Under the pieces are notes generated by a model. That model saw only the letters and a program-made list of their open reading frames with translations, made no database searches and was not told where the DNA came from. A DNA stretch of 64,000 bases from positions 1,009,169 through 1,073,168 of the forward strand of contig NZ_LMIW01000008.1 of the NCBI RefSeq assembly GCF_001429185.1, read 5' to 3'. This document shows, in pieces, positions 18,845-30,020 of the stretch (within the stretch, counting starts at the first letter, position 1; the number at the start of each line of letters is the position of its first letter). The DNA comes from Terrabacter sp. Root85. GTDB lineage: Bacteria > Actinomycetota > Actinomycetes > Actinomycetales > Dermatophilaceae. The position numbers and the translations under genes are program-made.

Positions 18845-19501
18845 GTGCGCGTCCTCGCGGTCGACCCCGGGCTCACCCGCTGCGGCGTCGGCGTGGTCGA
18901 CGGAGTCCCGGGGCGCAAGCTGTCGCTCGTCGAGGTCGGGGTCATCCGCACCCCGTCCGGCGACCCGACCCCGAAGCGCCTCGTCGCCGTCGAGGACGAG
19001 ATGCGGCAGTGGTTCGCGCGGCACCGTCCCGAGGCCGTGGCCATCGAGCGCGTCTTCGCCGACACCAACGTCTCCACCGTGATGGGCACCGCTCAGGTGA
19101 CCGGGATCGTCATGATCATGGCCGAGCGGCTCGGCCTGCCCGTCACCCTCCACACACCCACCGAGGTCAAGGCCGCGGTCAGCGGCAGCGGACGCGCCGA
19201 CAAGGCGCAGGTGACGACGATGGTGACCCGGCTCCTCGGGCTCGACACCCCGCCCAAGCCCGCCGACGCCGCCGACGCGCTCGCCCTCGCGATCTGCCAC
19301 GTGTGGCGCGGAGGCACGCAGAGCCGGCTCGAGGAGGCGCGGCTCGAGGTGCTCGCGCGCACGGGCAACCGGGGGAGCGGCATACCCCGCCGGGTCCCAC
19401 CGGGAGCCGCCCCACCGCTGCAGCGGCTGCGCGCCGCGACCACCCAGCCCACCCGCACCGGCCAGACCGCCCGACCCCACCCTGGAGCCCAGCCCCGATG
19501 A
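18845..19501 (+). CDS. ruvC: Holliday junction resolvase RuvC
   Basis: An RNase H-fold endonuclease that cuts four-way junctions moved by RuvAB. The acidic residues appear in [10 protein letters not shown] (first Asp), AIERVF (Glu) and the [12 protein letters not shown] stretch (last Asp pair). It is 218 residues, longer than the usual 165-190 because of a basic, Pro/Arg-rich C-terminal tail from about residue 175. It starts at GTG 18845 after an AGGAGGT site with 5-nt spacing. First gene of a ruvCAB operon with ATGA overlaps, under a SOS box. Confidence 0.95.
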   Translation: MRVLAVDPGLTRCGVGVVDGVPGRKLSLVEVGVIRTPSGDPTPKRLVAVEDEMRQWFARHRPEAVAIERVFADTNVSTVMGTAQVTGIVMIMAERLGLPVTLHTPTEVKAAVSGSGRADKAQVTTMVTRLLGLDTPPKPADAADALALAICHVWRGGTQSRLEEARLEVLARTGNRGSGIPRRVPPGAAPPLQRLRAATTQPTRTGQTARPHPGAQPR

Positions 19502-20096
19502 TCGCCTCGCTCTCCGGCACCGTCCTGAAGGTCGGCCTCGACTCGGTCGTGGTCGGCGTCGGCGGTGTCGGCATGCTCGTCCACACCACTCCGGCCACGG
19601 CGACGTCCGTGCGCCTGGGCCAGCCGACCGAGCTCGCCACCAGTCTCGTCGTGCGCGAGGACTCGCTGACGCTCTACGGCTTCGCCACCGACGACGAGAA
19701 GCACGTCTTCGAGACCGTCCAGACCGTCTCGGGGGTCGGGCCCCGCCTCGCGCTGGCCGTGCTCGCGGTCCACTCGCCCGACGCCGTCCGGGTCGCGCTG
19801 GGCACGGGCGACCTCGTCGCGCTGACCAAGGTCCCGGGCATCGGCAAGAAGGGCGCTGAGCGGATGGTCCTCGAGCTCAAGGACAAGCTCGGCGCCCTGC
19901 CGGGCTCGGCCGGCCAGAGCGACCACGTCCACCTCGACGCCGGCGAGGCGTGGCGCGAGCAGGTCCGGGAGGCGCTCGTCGGACTCGGGTGGACCGTGCG
20001 CCAGGCCGACGACGCGCTCGACAAGATCGCTCCCCTCGCGGCCGACGGCGCCGGGGTGTCGGCACTGTTGCGGGCCGCCCTGCAGGAGCTCGGCCG

Positions 20097-20100
<4 letters not shown>
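19498..20100 (+). CDS. ruvA: Holliday junction branch migration protein RuvA
   Basis: A 200-residue junction-binding subunit. The N-terminal OB fold starts MIASLSGTV. The two helix-hairpin-helix motifs are [13 protein letters not shown] and [13 protein letters not shown], which contact the crossover. The C-terminal domain III (about 150-200) binds RuvB. Overlaps ruvC and ruvB by 4 nt each, so the three subunits are translated together. Confidence 0.95.
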
Positions 20101-21233
<1,133 letters not shown>

Positions 21234-21318
21234 GGCCGGGCCCGGCGTGGTCGCGCGTCCCGCACCGAGCGCGACCAAAACGTGACCCGCGCACGCTGCG
21301 GGACCGTTCCGTCTTGGT

Positions 21319-21347
21319 CTGACAAACGGCACCGGCGCACGTAGACT
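21319..21347 (+). promoter_or_regulatory. Promoter of the yajC-secDF group
   Basis: CTGACA (21319-21324), a 17-bp spacer and TAGACT (21342-21347) form a good promoter, leaving a leader of about 125 nt before yajC. The leader has no recognised riboswitch. Confidence 0.55.
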
Positions 21348-21478
21348 CCTGCGGGCACCATCGCCGCTGCCGCGGCACCATCCGGTGCTCCCGGTCGTTG
21401 ACGCGACAGCCGACCCGATCAACGGGTCGTGGCGCGCCTGCGCGCTGACCGGACGAAGACACGAAGGACTGAGCTGAC

Positions 21479-21841
21479 ATGAACAACAACGGGGCCCTCT
21501 CGTTGCTGATTTTCGCCCTGCCCCTGCTGCTGCTGGGCTGGCTGTTCTTTTCCCAGAACAAGCGGATGAAGCAGATGCGCAACTTCAGCTCGTCGCTCGA
21601 GGTCGGAGACGCCGTCGTCACCTCGTCGGGCATCTACGGCACGATCAAGCACCTCGACGACAGCAGCGCGTGGCTCGAGATCGCCGAGGGCACGACCGTC
21701 CGGTTCGACCGGCGAGCCCTGGCGATGAAGCAGGCCGACGTGGCTGCCGCCGACGCGGCAGCCACTGGTTCGCCCGCCCACGACGCCCCCGTCGACGACG
21801 CGCCGGGTGCGAACCCGGGTTCCCACCAGAACGGTCAGTGA
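21479..21841 (+). CDS. yajC: Preprotein translocase subunit YajC
   Basis: A 120-residue protein with a single transmembrane helix at residues 6-24, followed by a cytosolic domain with the family core VGDAVVTSSGIYGTI. The last 35 residues are a charged, Ala/Asp/Pro-rich tail. YajC associates with SecD and SecF at the Sec translocon; secD starts 7 nt downstream. An AAGGA element lies about 10 nt before the ATG. Confidence 0.92.
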   Translation: MNNNGALSLLIFALPLLLLGWLFFSQNKRMKQMRNFSSSLEVGDAVVTSSGIYGTIKHLDDSSAWLEIAEGTTVRFDRRALAMKQADVAAADAAATGSPAHDAPVDDAPGANPGSHQNGQ

Positions 21842-21848
21842 GGGTTTC

Positions 21849-23759
21849 GTGGCACGCAGCTCCACCAAGAAGTCGGCGAGACGGAGCCTCCTGGCGCTCG
21901 TCGTCATCATCCTCGCCCTCGGCGGTCTCGCCGCCGGCCTGACGAAGTGGGCCGACGGGTCGATGAACCCTCGCCTCGGGCTCGACCTCGAGGGCGGCAC
22001 GGAGCTCGTGCTCCAGCCCCAGCTCAACGGCACCGAGACCATCAGCGAGGGCCAGGTCAACCGCGCGGTCGACATCATCCGCCAGCGCATCGACGCCAAC
22101 GGCGTCTCCGAGGCCGAGATCACGACGCAGGGCGGCCGCAGCATCGTCGTGGCGATCCCCGGCCAGCCGACGGCCGAGCAGCTCGACGCGCTGAAGAAGC
22201 CCTCTCAGCTGCGCTTCCGCGCCGTCTACGTGCAGGCGCTCGACCCCAACGCCAGCCAGGCCAACCCGAGCGGCACGCCGACCGGGACGTCCACCGGCAC
22301 GGCGACGCCTTCCGGCACCGCGACCGGCACGGGCACGCCGAAGGCCACGGGCACTGCGACGCCCTCGACGTCCGCGACCGCCCAGAACGGCGTCGTCCCC
22401 GACGCGCTGCGCGCCGCCACGACCCCGGTGACCCCGACGCCGTCGGCCACGCCGTCGGGCACGGCGACGACGCCGGCACCTGCCGCCACCGAGGCCCCCG
22501 CGCCGACGGCCGCGCAGACCGAGGCCGCCATCAAGACGCAGGTGAGCACCGGCCTCGTCGGGCTCGGCTGGGACAAGGCCAAGGCCGACGCAGCTGCGAC
22601 GAAGGTCGCCAAGGAGTACACCGCGCTCGACTGCTCGGCTCCCGGGGCGGTCGACAAGATCCAGGACGACCCGGCCCAGCCCATCGCCACGTGCGGCGAG
22701 GACCGTGTCACCAAGTACGTCCTCGGCCCGAGCGAGATCGACGGCAGCGAGATCGCCGACGCCACGAGCGGCTACCAGCCCGGCCCGAACGGCCAGCCGA
22801 CCTCCATCGTCGAGGTCGCACTGTCCTTCAAGGACGCCGGCAAGGCCAAGTTCGCGGCCGTGACCAAGCGCCTCTACGGCCTGCAGTCCCAGCCGCCGCT
22901 CGACCAGTTCGCAGTCGTGCTCGACAAGGCCGTCATCACGGCACCGCAGGCCCGCGCCGTCATCACCGACGGTCGGGCCTCGATCACCGGCTCGTTCACC
23001 ATCGACTCGGCCAAGCAGCTCGCCGAGCAGCTGAAGTTCGGTGCCCTCCCGATCTCCTTCGCCCTGCAGACGCAGGACAACATCACGCCCCAGCTCGGTG
23101 AGGAGCAGCTGCGCATCGGCCTGCTGGCCGGCTTCATCGGTCTACTGCTCGTCGTCATCTACTCGCTGCTCCAGTACCGCGCGCTCGGCCTCGTCACGGT
23201 CGCCTCGCTCGTCGTGGCCTCCGTCATCACCTACCTCGCGGTGACGGTCCTCGGTACGACGCACGGCTTCCGCCTGACGATGGCCGGGGTGACGGGTCTC
23301 ATCGTGGCCATCGGTGTCACGGCCGACAGCTTCATCGTCTACTTCGAGCGCATCCGCGACGAGGTGCGTGACGGTCGCCCGCTCGTGGCTGCCGTCGAGA
23401 CCGGGTGGAAGCGCGCCCGCCGCACGATCATCGCGGCCGACGGCGTCAACTTCATCGCGGCCGGGGTGCTCTACTTCCTCGCCTCGAGCAACGTCCGGGG
23501 CTTCGCGTTCACGCTCGGACTGACGACGCTCATCGACCTGCTCGTCGTCATCCTCTTCACGCACCCCACGGTGCAGCTGCTGGCCCGCACGAAGTTCTTC
23601 GGCGGCGGCCACAAGTGGTCGGGTCTCGATCCGGAGCGCCTCGGCGCCAAGGAGGCGGTCCGCTACCGCGGCCGCGGCCAGTTCGGGGCACCCGGCGCTC
23701 AGCGCCCGCCCGCCACCGTGGGCTCGGCCCGCGTCGCCGATGGGAAGGCCCAGGCATGA
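21849..23759 (+). CDS. secD: Protein translocase subunit SecD
   Basis: A 636-residue RND-type membrane protein that uses the proton motive force to help pull proteins through SecYEG. An N-terminal helix (about residues 12-30) is followed by RLGLDLEGGTEL, the P1 extracytoplasmic domain, then five helices from about residue 425, with GLIVAIGVTADSFIVYFERIRDE as the conserved loop. Residues of about 140-235 are a Thr/Pro/Ala/Gly-rich low-complexity insertion in the periplasmic-equivalent domain. It starts at GTG 21849 (7 nt after yajC) and overlaps secF by 4 nt. Confidence 0.95.
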   Translation: MARSSTKKSARRSLLALVVIILALGGLAAGLTKWADGSMNPRLGLDLEGGTELVLQPQLNGTETISEGQVNRAVDIIRQRIDANGVSEAEITTQGGRSIVVAIPGQPTAEQLDALKKPSQLRFRAVYVQALDPNASQANPSGTPTGTSTGTATPSGTATGTGTPKATGTATPSTSATAQNGVVPDALRAATTPVTPTPSATPSGTATTPAPAATEAPAPTAAQTEAAIKTQVSTGLVGLGWDKAKADAAATKVAKEYTALDCSAPGAVDKIQDDPAQPIATCGEDRVTKYVLGPSEIDGSEIADATSGYQPGPNGQPTSIVEVALSFKDAGKAKFAAVTKRLYGLQSQPPLDQFAVVLDKAVITAPQARAVITDGRASITGSFTIDSAKQLAEQLKFGALPISFALQTQDNITPQLGEEQLRIGLLAGFIGLLLVVIYSLLQYRALGLVTVASLVVASVITYLAVTVLGTTHGFRLTMAGVTGLIVAIGVTADSFIVYFERIRDEVRDGRPLVAAVETGWKRARRTIIAADGVNFIAAGVLYFLASSNVRGFAFTLGLTTLIDLLVVILFTHPTVQLLARTKFFGGGHKWSGLDPERLGAKEAVRYRGRGQFGAPGAQRPPATVGSARVADGKAQA

Positions 23760-24910
23760 TCAACTTCGCCCAGGTCGGCAACGACCTCTACACCGGCAAG
23801 CGCTCGATCGAGTTCATCAAGCGCCAGAAGACGTGGTACGCCATCTCGGCGGTGCTCATCGTCCTCGCACTCGTCGGCATCTTCGTCAAGGGCCTGAACT
23901 TCGGCATCGAGTTCAGCGGTGGGTCGGAGTTCCGCGTCCAGGGCGTGTCCAACAGCCAGGGCTACGAGGAGAAGGCCCAGAGCGCCATCGCCAGCGCCGG
24001 CATCGAGGGCAACGTCGTCACGACGATCGTCGGCCAGGACACCGTCCGCGTGCAGTCCGAGGCTGCGGCCGACCGCACCGACGAGGCCAGCACCGCACTC
24101 GCCCAGCAGTTCGGCGTCGACAAGGGCGCGGTCAGCGCGTCGCTCATCGGTCCGAGCTGGGGGCAGTCGGTCAGCCAGCAGGCGATCCGGGGACTCATCG
24201 TCTTCCTCGTCATCGTGACGGCGGTCATGGCGCTCTACTTCCGCACGTGGAAGATGGCCGTGTCCGGTCTCGTGGCCCTGCTGCACGACCTCGTCATCAC
24301 CGTCGGCATCTACGCGCTCTTCGGCTTCGAGATCACGCCCTCGTCGATGATCGGGTTCCTCACGATCCTCGGGTACTCGCTCTACGACACCGTCGTCGTC
24401 TTCGACAAGGTGCGCGAGAACACCGCGGACGCGTTCCGGACCAAGCGCATGACGTACTCCGCGGCGGCCAACCTCGCGGTCAACCAGACGCTCGTCCGCT
24501 CGATCAACACGACCGTCGTCGCGCTGCTGCCGATCGCGGCCGTGCTCTTCGTCGGCTTCACGCTGCTCGGCCCGGGCACGCTGCTCGACCTGTCGCTCGC
24601 CCTCTTCATCGGCATCGCGGTCGGCGCCTACTCGTCGATCTTCATCGCGACCCCGCTGCTCGTCGACCTGCGTCGCAACGAGCCCGCCGTCCGTGAGCTC
24701 GACAAGTACGTCGCGCGCCACGGTGCCAAGCAGGCTGCCTCCGCAGCACAGCTCGGCGGTGAGCCGGCCTACGTCGGCGCGGACGCCACTGGTGCTGCTG
24801 CCGACGACGGCGCCGACTCCGCGGTCGAGGGCGCACCGCGTCCCGTGCACAAGTACGCCCAGGCCGGACCGCGCAACCAGCCCAAGCGCGCGCCGAAGTC
24901 GCGACGCTGA
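23756..24910 (+). CDS. secF: Protein translocase subunit SecF
   Basis: A 384-residue partner of SecD. One N-terminal helix (about 28-46), GLNFGIEFSGGSEF at the start of the extracytoplasmic domain, and five C-terminal helices with the family loop ILGYSLYDTVVVFDKVREN. The tail after about residue 325 is cytosolic and Ala/Pro-rich. It is translationally coupled to secD by an ATGA overlap and followed at once by a strong terminator. Confidence 0.95.
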   Translation: MINFAQVGNDLYTGKRSIEFIKRQKTWYAISAVLIVLALVGIFVKGLNFGIEFSGGSEFRVQGVSNSQGYEEKAQSAIASAGIEGNVVTTIVGQDTVRVQSEAAADRTDEASTALAQQFGVDKGAVSASLIGPSWGQSVSQQAIRGLIVFLVIVTAVMALYFRTWKMAVSGLVALLHDLVITVGIYALFGFEITPSSMIGFLTILGYSLYDTVVVFDKVRENTADAFRTKRMTYSAAANLAVNQTLVRSINTTVVALLPIAAVLFVGFTLLGPGTLLDLSLALFIGIAVGAYSSIFIATPLLVDLRRNEPAVRELDKYVARHGAKQAASAAQLGGEPAYVGADATGAAADDGADSAVEGAPRPVHKYAQAGPRNQPKRAPKSRR

Positions 24911-24911
24911 C

Positions 24912-24937
24912 GGCGGGGCCGCATCCGCGGCCCCGCC
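24912..24937 (+). terminator. Terminator after secF
   Basis: An 11-bp GC stem (24912-24922 with 24927-24937) with a 4-nt loop, starting 2 nt after the secF stop codon. Confidence 0.8.
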
Positions 24938-24985
24938 TCCGCACGCGGTTCGTGCACCGCCCGTTCGACCACCTCAGGAGACGGC

Positions 24986-25510
24986 GTGAGCCAGATCAGT
25001 GACCTCGTCGCGAGCAAGCTGCGTGACATCCCGGACTTCCCCAAGCCCGGGGTCCTCTTCAAGGACTTCACCCCGCTCATCGCCGACGGTGCCGCCCTCG
25101 GCGAGCTCGTCCGCGACATCGCGCAGCGGTATGCCGGTCAGGTCGACGTCGTCGTCGGCATCGAGGCCCGCGGCTTCATCCTCGGCGCGGCCGTGGCCTA
25201 CGAGCTCGGCCTCGGCATGGTGCCCGTGCGCAAGGCCGGCAAGCTTCCGGGGGAGACCCTCAAGGAGTCCTACCCCCTCGAGTACGGCACGGCCGAGATC
25301 GAGGTGCACACCGACGCCTTCGAGCCCGGCCAGCGCGTGCTCGTCCTCGACGACGTGCTCGCCACGGGCGGCACCGCCGAGGCGTGCGCGCAGCTCGTCG
25401 AGCGGGCCGGCGCCACGGTCGCCGCGATCGAGGTCGTGCTCGAGCTGGCCTTCCTCGAGGGACGCAGCCGTCTCGCGGGCCGGCCGGTCAACGCCATCCT
25501 CACCGTCTGA
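24986..25510 (+). CDS. apt: Adenine phosphoribosyltransferase
   Basis: A 174-residue purine salvage enzyme that makes AMP from adenine and PRPP. The PRPP-binding loop is VLVLDDVLATGGT (about residues 115-127), and the N-terminal region has DFPKPGVLFKD and GIEARGF, as in all Apt proteins. It starts at GTG 24986 with a CAGGAGA site 4 nt upstream. Its place between secF and rel is conserved across actinobacteria. Confidence 0.95.
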   Translation: MSQISDLVASKLRDIPDFPKPGVLFKDFTPLIADGAALGELVRDIAQRYAGQVDVVVGIEARGFILGAAVAYELGLGMVPVRKAGKLPGETLKESYPLEYGTAEIEVHTDAFEPGQRVLVLDDVLATGGTAEACAQLVERAGATVAAIEVVLELAFLEGRSRLAGRPVNAILTV

Positions 25511-25526
25511 TCACAGAGGGACCGCC

Positions 25527-25532
25527 TAGACT
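25527..25532 (+). promoter_or_regulatory. -10 box (TAGACT) for rel
   Basis: TAGACT ends 6 nt before the rel ATG, with no ribosome-binding site in between, which is consistent with a leaderless mRNA. Confidence 0.5.
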
Positions 25533-25538
25533 CTCTGC

Positions 25539-27824
25539 ATGAGCGAGGACGTCCGCAACGAGCTGTCCACCCCGTCGCGGGTGCGCGCCCGTTTCGCCCG
25601 CTTCGGGGCCACCCGGCCGGCGGGCAACCCCGTGCTCGAGCCGCTCATGACGGCGGTGCGCCAGAACCACCCGAAGGCCGACCTCTCGGTCATCGAGCGG
25701 GCGTATGCCGTCGCCGAAAGCGCCCACGAGGGCCAGATGCGCAAGAGCGGCGACGCCTACATCACGCACCCGCTCGCCGTCACGACGATCCTCGCCGAGC
25801 TCGGCATGACGCCGCCCACCCTCGCGGCGGCGCTGCTGCACGACACCGTCGAGGACACGGCATACGGCCTCGACGAGCTGCGCCACGACTTCGGTGACGA
25901 GATCGCCATGCTCGTCGACGGCGTCACCAAGCTCGACAAGGTCACCTACGGCGAGGCCGCGCAGGCCGAGACCGTCCGCAAGATGGTCATCGCGATGGCG
26001 CGCGACATCCGGGTCCTCGTCATCAAGCTCGCCGACCGGCTGCACAACGCCCGCACGTGGCGCTACGTCAGCCCCGAGTCGGCCAAGCGCAAGGCCAACG
26101 AGACGCTCGAGATCTACGCCCCGCTCGCGCACCGCCTCGGCATGAACACCATCAAGTGGGAGCTCGAGGACCTCTCGTTCGCGACGCTCTACCCCAAGGT
26201 CTACGACGAGATCGTGCGTCTCGTCGCCGAGCGAGCCCCGGCCCGCGAGGAGTACCTCGCCGGGGTGCGCACCCAGGTCACCGAGGACCTCACGGCCGCC
26301 AAGATCAAGGCCGTCGTCACCGGCCGGCCCAAGCACTACTACTCCGTGTACCAGAAGATGATCGTGCGGGGCCGCGACTTCGAGGAGATCTACGACCTCG
26401 TCGCCGTCCGCGTCCTCGTCGACACGGTGCGCGACTGCTACGCGGCGCTGGGCGCCCTTCACTCGCGGTGGAACCCGGTCCCGGGCCGGTTCAAGGACTA
26501 CATCGCGATGCCGAAGTTCAACATGTACCAGTCGCTGCACACGACGGTCATCGGACCCCAGGGCAAGCCGGTCGAGATCCAGATCCGCACGCACACGATG
26601 CACCGCCGCGCCGAGTACGGCGTCGCCGCGCACTGGAAGTACAAGGACCAGAGCAACGGCGGCGGCCCCGCCCGTCCCGGCGAGATCACGCCGCAGAACG
26701 ACATGGCCTGGCTGCGCCAGCTGCTCGACTGGCAGCGCGAGACCGAGGACCCGGGCGAGTTCCTCGACTCGCTGCGCTTCGAGATGGGCAGCAGCGAGGT
26801 CTACGTCTTCACCCCGAAGGGCTCGGTCGTCGCGCTGCCGATGGGCGGCACGCCCGTCGACTTCGCGTATGCCGTCCACACCGAGGTCGGGCACCACTGC
26901 ATCGGCGCGCGCGTCAACGGGCGCCTCGTGCCCCTCGAGTCGACCCTCGAGAACGGCGACGTCGTCGAGGTGCTGACGTCCAAGGCCGACGGCGCCGGCC
27001 CGTCGCGCGACTGGCTCCAGTTCGTCAAGAGTCCCCGGGCCCGCAACAAGATCAAGCAGTGGTTCTCCAAGGAGCGCCGCGAGGAGGCCATCGAGGCCGG
27101 CAAGGACTCGATCGCCAAGGCGCTGCGCAAGCAGAACCTCCCGCTCCAGCGGCTCATGAGCCACGAGTCGATGACCGCCGTCGCGACCGACCTGCGCTAC
27201 CAGGACATCGAGGCGCTGTACGCCGCGGTGGGCGAGGGGCACGTCTCCGCGCAGCACGTCGTCGGCAAGGTCGTCGCGTCGATGGGTGGCGTCGACGGCG
27301 CCACCGAGGACCTCGCCGAGGCCACGGTCCCGACGCGGGCCGCCAGCCGGCGCAAGCCGGGCGACCCCGGTGTCGTCGTCGTCGGCACGGCGGACGTGTG
27401 GGTCAAGCTCGCCAAGTGCTGCACCCCGGTGCCGGGCGACCCGATCATCGGTTTCGTGACGCGCGGCAACGGCGTCTCGGTGCACCGCGTCGACTGCACC
27501 AACGCCGACCAGCTGACGGCCAACCCGGAGCGGCTCATCGACGTCGAGTGGGCGCCGAGCTCCGCCAGCGTCTTCCTCGTGCAGCTGCAGGTCGAGGCTC
27601 TCGACCGCAACCGCCTCCTCAGCGACGTGACCCGCGTCCTGTCGGACCAGCACGTCAACATCCTGTCGGCATCGGTCCAGACGTCGCGCGACCGGGTGGC
27701 CATCTCCCGCTTCACCTTCGAGATGGGGGACCCGGCGCACCTCGACCACGTCATGCAGGCGGTCCGCAAGATCGACGGGGTCTTCGACGTCTACCGTGTC
27801 AACGGCGGCAAGTCGACGATGTAG
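25539..27824 (+). CDS. relA: Bifunctional (p)ppGpp synthetase/hydrolase Rel
   Basis: A 761-residue long RSH enzyme that makes and degrades the alarmone (p)ppGpp on ribosomes. The HD hydrolase domain is intact ([15 protein letters not shown] at about residues 104-112), so it should be bifunctional. The synthetase domain follows (about 250-370, with [16 protein letters not shown]). Then come TGS (VYVFTPKG, about 425), the zinc-finger/conserved-Cys domain ([14 protein letters not shown], about 625) and a C-terminal ACT domain. The arrangement matches mycobacterial and Streptomyces Rel. It has its own apparent promoter and ends before a bidirectional terminator. Confidence 0.96.
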   Translation: MSEDVRNELSTPSRVRARFARFGATRPAGNPVLEPLMTAVRQNHPKADLSVIERAYAVAESAHEGQMRKSGDAYITHPLAVTTILAELGMTPPTLAAALLHDTVEDTAYGLDELRHDFGDEIAMLVDGVTKLDKVTYGEAAQAETVRKMVIAMARDIRVLVIKLADRLHNARTWRYVSPESAKRKANETLEIYAPLAHRLGMNTIKWELEDLSFATLYPKVYDEIVRLVAERAPAREEYLAGVRTQVTEDLTAAKIKAVVTGRPKHYYSVYQKMIVRGRDFEEIYDLVAVRVLVDTVRDCYAALGALHSRWNPVPGRFKDYIAMPKFNMYQSLHTTVIGPQGKPVEIQIRTHTMHRRAEYGVAAHWKYKDQSNGGGPARPGEITPQNDMAWLRQLLDWQRETEDPGEFLDSLRFEMGSSEVYVFTPKGSVVALPMGGTPVDFAYAVHTEVGHHCIGARVNGRLVPLESTLENGDVVEVLTSKADGAGPSRDWLQFVKSPRARNKIKQWFSKERREEAIEAGKDSIAKALRKQNLPLQRLMSHESMTAVATDLRYQDIEALYAAVGEGHVSAQHVVGKVVASMGGVDGATEDLAEATVPTRAASRRKPGDPGVVVVGTADVWVKLAKCCTPVPGDPIIGFVTRGNGVSVHRVDCTNADQLTANPERLIDVEWAPSSASVFLVQLQVEALDRNRLLSDVTRVLSDQHVNILSASVQTSRDRVAISRFTFEMGDPAHLDHVMQAVRKIDGVFDVYRVNGGKSTM

Positions 27825-27860
27825 CCGTCGGCGTCTGGACACCGCACCACGCGGCACGCA

Positions 27861-27902
27861 AAAGGGCCCACCCGACGAGATCGCTTGTCGGGTGGGCCCT
27901 TT
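27861..27902. terminator. Bidirectional terminator between rel and the DUF349 gene
   Basis: A 16-bp perfect stem (27861-27876 with 27887-27902) flanked by A and T runs on opposite sides (AAAGGG and CCCTTT). It can stop transcription from both converging genes. Confidence 0.85.
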
Positions 27903-27920
27903 CGTGGGTGGGGCTGGTCG

Positions 27921-30020
27921 TCAGCCGCCGAACTCGGCGACGCCGGCGCGGGCCTGGTCGAGCCAGACCTGACGCGCGTCGAGCGCCTCGCGGGCCTTCT
28001 TGATCTTGCTCGCGCTGCCGGACGCCTCGGCCTTGGCGAGGTCGTCCTGCAGGTCCGCGACGGCACGCTCGAGCTGGTCGACCATGGCCCGGGCACGGGC
28101 CGCGACCTCGGGGTTGCTCGACTTCCACTTGCGGTCCTCCGCGTCCCGCACGGTCTGCTCGACGCGGCGCATGGCCTTCTCGACGCGCTCCATGTCGGAC
28201 CGCGGGACCTTGCCGGCGGCATCCCACTTGTCCTGGATGACGCGCAGCTGGCCCTTTGCCTTCTCGAGGTCGGTCACGGGCAGGATCGCCTCGGCCTCGA
28301 CGAGCAGGCCCTCCTTGACGGTGAGGTTGCCGCGGTACTGCTCCTCCTCGGCGGCGACGACCTCGTCCTTCGCCGTGAAGAAGGTGTCCTGCGCCGCCTT
28401 GAAGCGCGCCCACAGCTTGTCGTCGTCGGACCTGCTGGCCCGACCGGCGCGGCGCCACTCGTCCATGAGGCGCTTGAACGCCCCTGCGGTGGCAGCCCAG
28501 TCGGTGCTCGTCGCGAGCTTCTCGGCCTCGGCGACGAGCCGCTCCTTGGCACCCTTGGCGTCGGCGTGCTGCGCGTCGAGCCCGGCGAAGTGGCTGCGTC
28601 GTGCCTTGTCGAAGCCGTTGCGGGCGCTGCTGAAACGCTGCCACAGGTTCGACTCCGTCTCGCGGTCGAGGCGGGTGGCGGAGCGCTGGTGCGCCTTCCA
28701 CTCGTCGAGCAGCTCACGCATCCGGGCGCCGCTCGTCTTCCACTGGATCCGGTTCTCCGGCTGGCCGGCGATCGACTCGGCCTCGGCCACGATCTTCTCG
28801 CGCTCGGCCGTGGCGGCCACCCGCGCCTCGGCGCGGTGCTGCTGCTCGACGTTGCGCTTGGCGGCGAGGCCGGACTGGATCTCGTCGAGCTTGGTGGCGA
28901 GGGCGTCGAGGTCGCCGACGACGGTCGCGTCCTTGACCTGTGCCGCGAGGGTCTTGAGGCCCTCACCGACGTCCTTCGACGGGACCTCGGGCTGCGACAG
29001 GCGCTGCTCGAGCAGCACCGCCGATGCGAAGAGCTCGTCGTACTTGCGCGCGAAGTAGGTCAGTGCCTCCTGGTCGCTCGCGCCGGGATAGGAGCCGACC
29101 TCCTGCTCCTCGCCGTCCTTGGTGCGGACGAAGACCGTGCCGTTCTCGTCGACGCGTCCGAAGGCCGCCGAGGCCGAGTGGTCGGTCGTGATCGGCGCCG
29201 GCGCGGCGGGAGTGACCGTCGGGTGCGGGACGGCCTTGGCGAGTGCCGCCGGCGTCGGGATCGACGAGGGCTTGGGGATGCTCCCCGGGGACGGCGCAGC
29301 GGGTGCCGCGACCTCCTCGCCCTCCGTGGCCTCCGTGGCCTCCGTGGGCGCTGCGGTCTCCGTGGGCGCTGCGGTCTCCGCCGGCGCCGCGGTCTCGCCG
29401 GCGTCACCGGACTCGGTGCTGCTGACCGACGCCACGGCCTCCGCGGTCTCGACCGCGGCCGCCGCCGGCTCGTCTGCCGTCACCGCGACGGGCCCGGCCA
29501 CGGCCGACTCGCTGGCCTCGGGCGTGGCGACGGGCGCCTCGGCCGCTGCCTCCGGTGCGGTGCCGGCCGGCTCGGCGCTCTCCGGCTCTGCCACGGCCAC
29601 CGGCTCGGGCTCGACCACGGGCTCGACCACGGGCTCGACCACGGGCTCGACCACGGGAGCGGCCTCGGCGTCAGCCTCGGCGCTCTCGGTCGTGTCGCCG
29701 GACTCGGTGGCCTCCACCGAGGCGACGGCCTCGGCCGTCTCGGTCGTCGCCGCAGGCTCGGACGGGGTGGAAGCGTCGGCCGTGTCGGCCGGCGCGGTGT
29801 CGTCGACCGTCGCGACGGTGTCGGCCGTGTCGGCCGGGGCGGTGTCCTCGACCGTCTCGACGGTGTCGGCCGTTTCGGATGGCGCGGTGTCGTCGACCGT
29901 CTCGACGGTGTCCACGGTGTCGGCGTTCTCGGCCGCCGGTTCGACCGCGGCCTCGCTGGGCTGCTCCTCCGTCGCGGTGGCGGTGGTGTCGTCCGGCTCG
30001 GGCTGCTTGATGTCGGTCAT
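27921..30020 (-). CDS. DUF349 repeat protein with repetitive acidic N-terminus
   Basis: A 699-residue protein. From about residue 290 onward it consists of helical DUF349 repeats (for example WKTSGARMRELLDEWKAH and WAATAGAFKRLMDEWRRAG), predicted to form coiled coils. The first 260 or so residues are acidic, Ala/Thr/Val/Glu-rich and repetitive: three 15-residue blocks near TADTVATVDDTAPAD and four tandem VVEP units. Function is not established; DUF349 proteins recur next to rel and cyclophilin genes in actinobacteria. It overlaps the upstream cyclophilin gene by 4 nt, so the two form an operon. The repeat-bearing part is probably disordered. Confidence 0.85.
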   Translation of the reverse strand: MTDIKQPEPDDTTATATEEQPSEAAVEPAAENADTVDTVETVDDTAPSETADTVETVEDTAPADTADTVATVDDTAPADTADASTPSEPAATTETAEAVASVEATESGDTTESAEADAEAAPVVEPVVEPVVEPVVEPEPVAVAEPESAEPAGTAPEAAAEAPVATPEASESAVAGPVAVTADEPAAAAVETAEAVASVSSTESGDAGETAAPAETAAPTETAAPTEATEATEGEEVAAPAAPSPGSIPKPSSIPTPAALAKAVPHPTVTPAAPAPITTDHSASAAFGRVDENGTVFVRTKDGEEQEVGSYPGASDQEALTYFARKYDELFASAVLLEQRLSQPEVPSKDVGEGLKTLAAQVKDATVVGDLDALATKLDEIQSGLAAKRNVEQQHRAEARVAATAEREKIVAEAESIAGQPENRIQWKTSGARMRELLDEWKAHQRSATRLDRETESNLWQRFSSARNGFDKARRSHFAGLDAQHADAKGAKERLVAEAEKLATSTDWAATAGAFKRLMDEWRRAGRASRSDDDKLWARFKAAQDTFFTAKDEVVAAEEEQYRGNLTVKEGLLVEAEAILPVTDLEKAKGQLRVIQDKWDAAGKVPRSDMERVEKAMRRVEQTVRDAEDRKWKSSNPEVAARARAMVDQLERAVADLQDDLAKAEASGSASKIKKAREALDARQVWLDQARAGVAEFGG
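29612..29656 (-). repeat. 12-nt tandem coding repeat (VVEP units)
   Basis: About four copies of a 12-nt unit (TCGACCACGGGC on the plus strand) inside the DUF349 gene, encoding VVEP repeats. A likely slippage-prone tract. Confidence 0.85.
29773..29907 (-). repeat. 45-nt tandem coding repeat, three units
   Basis: Three 45-nt units (29773-29817, 29818-29862, 29863-29907) with few differences encode related 15-residue Thr/Val/Asp/Ala blocks in the N-terminus of the DUF349 protein. Confidence 0.8.

Noticed and set aside
29612-29656. Possible CRISPR-like array from regular short repeats
   Set aside because: The 12-nt units have no spacers and stay in frame, encoding VVEP repeats of the DUF349 protein.
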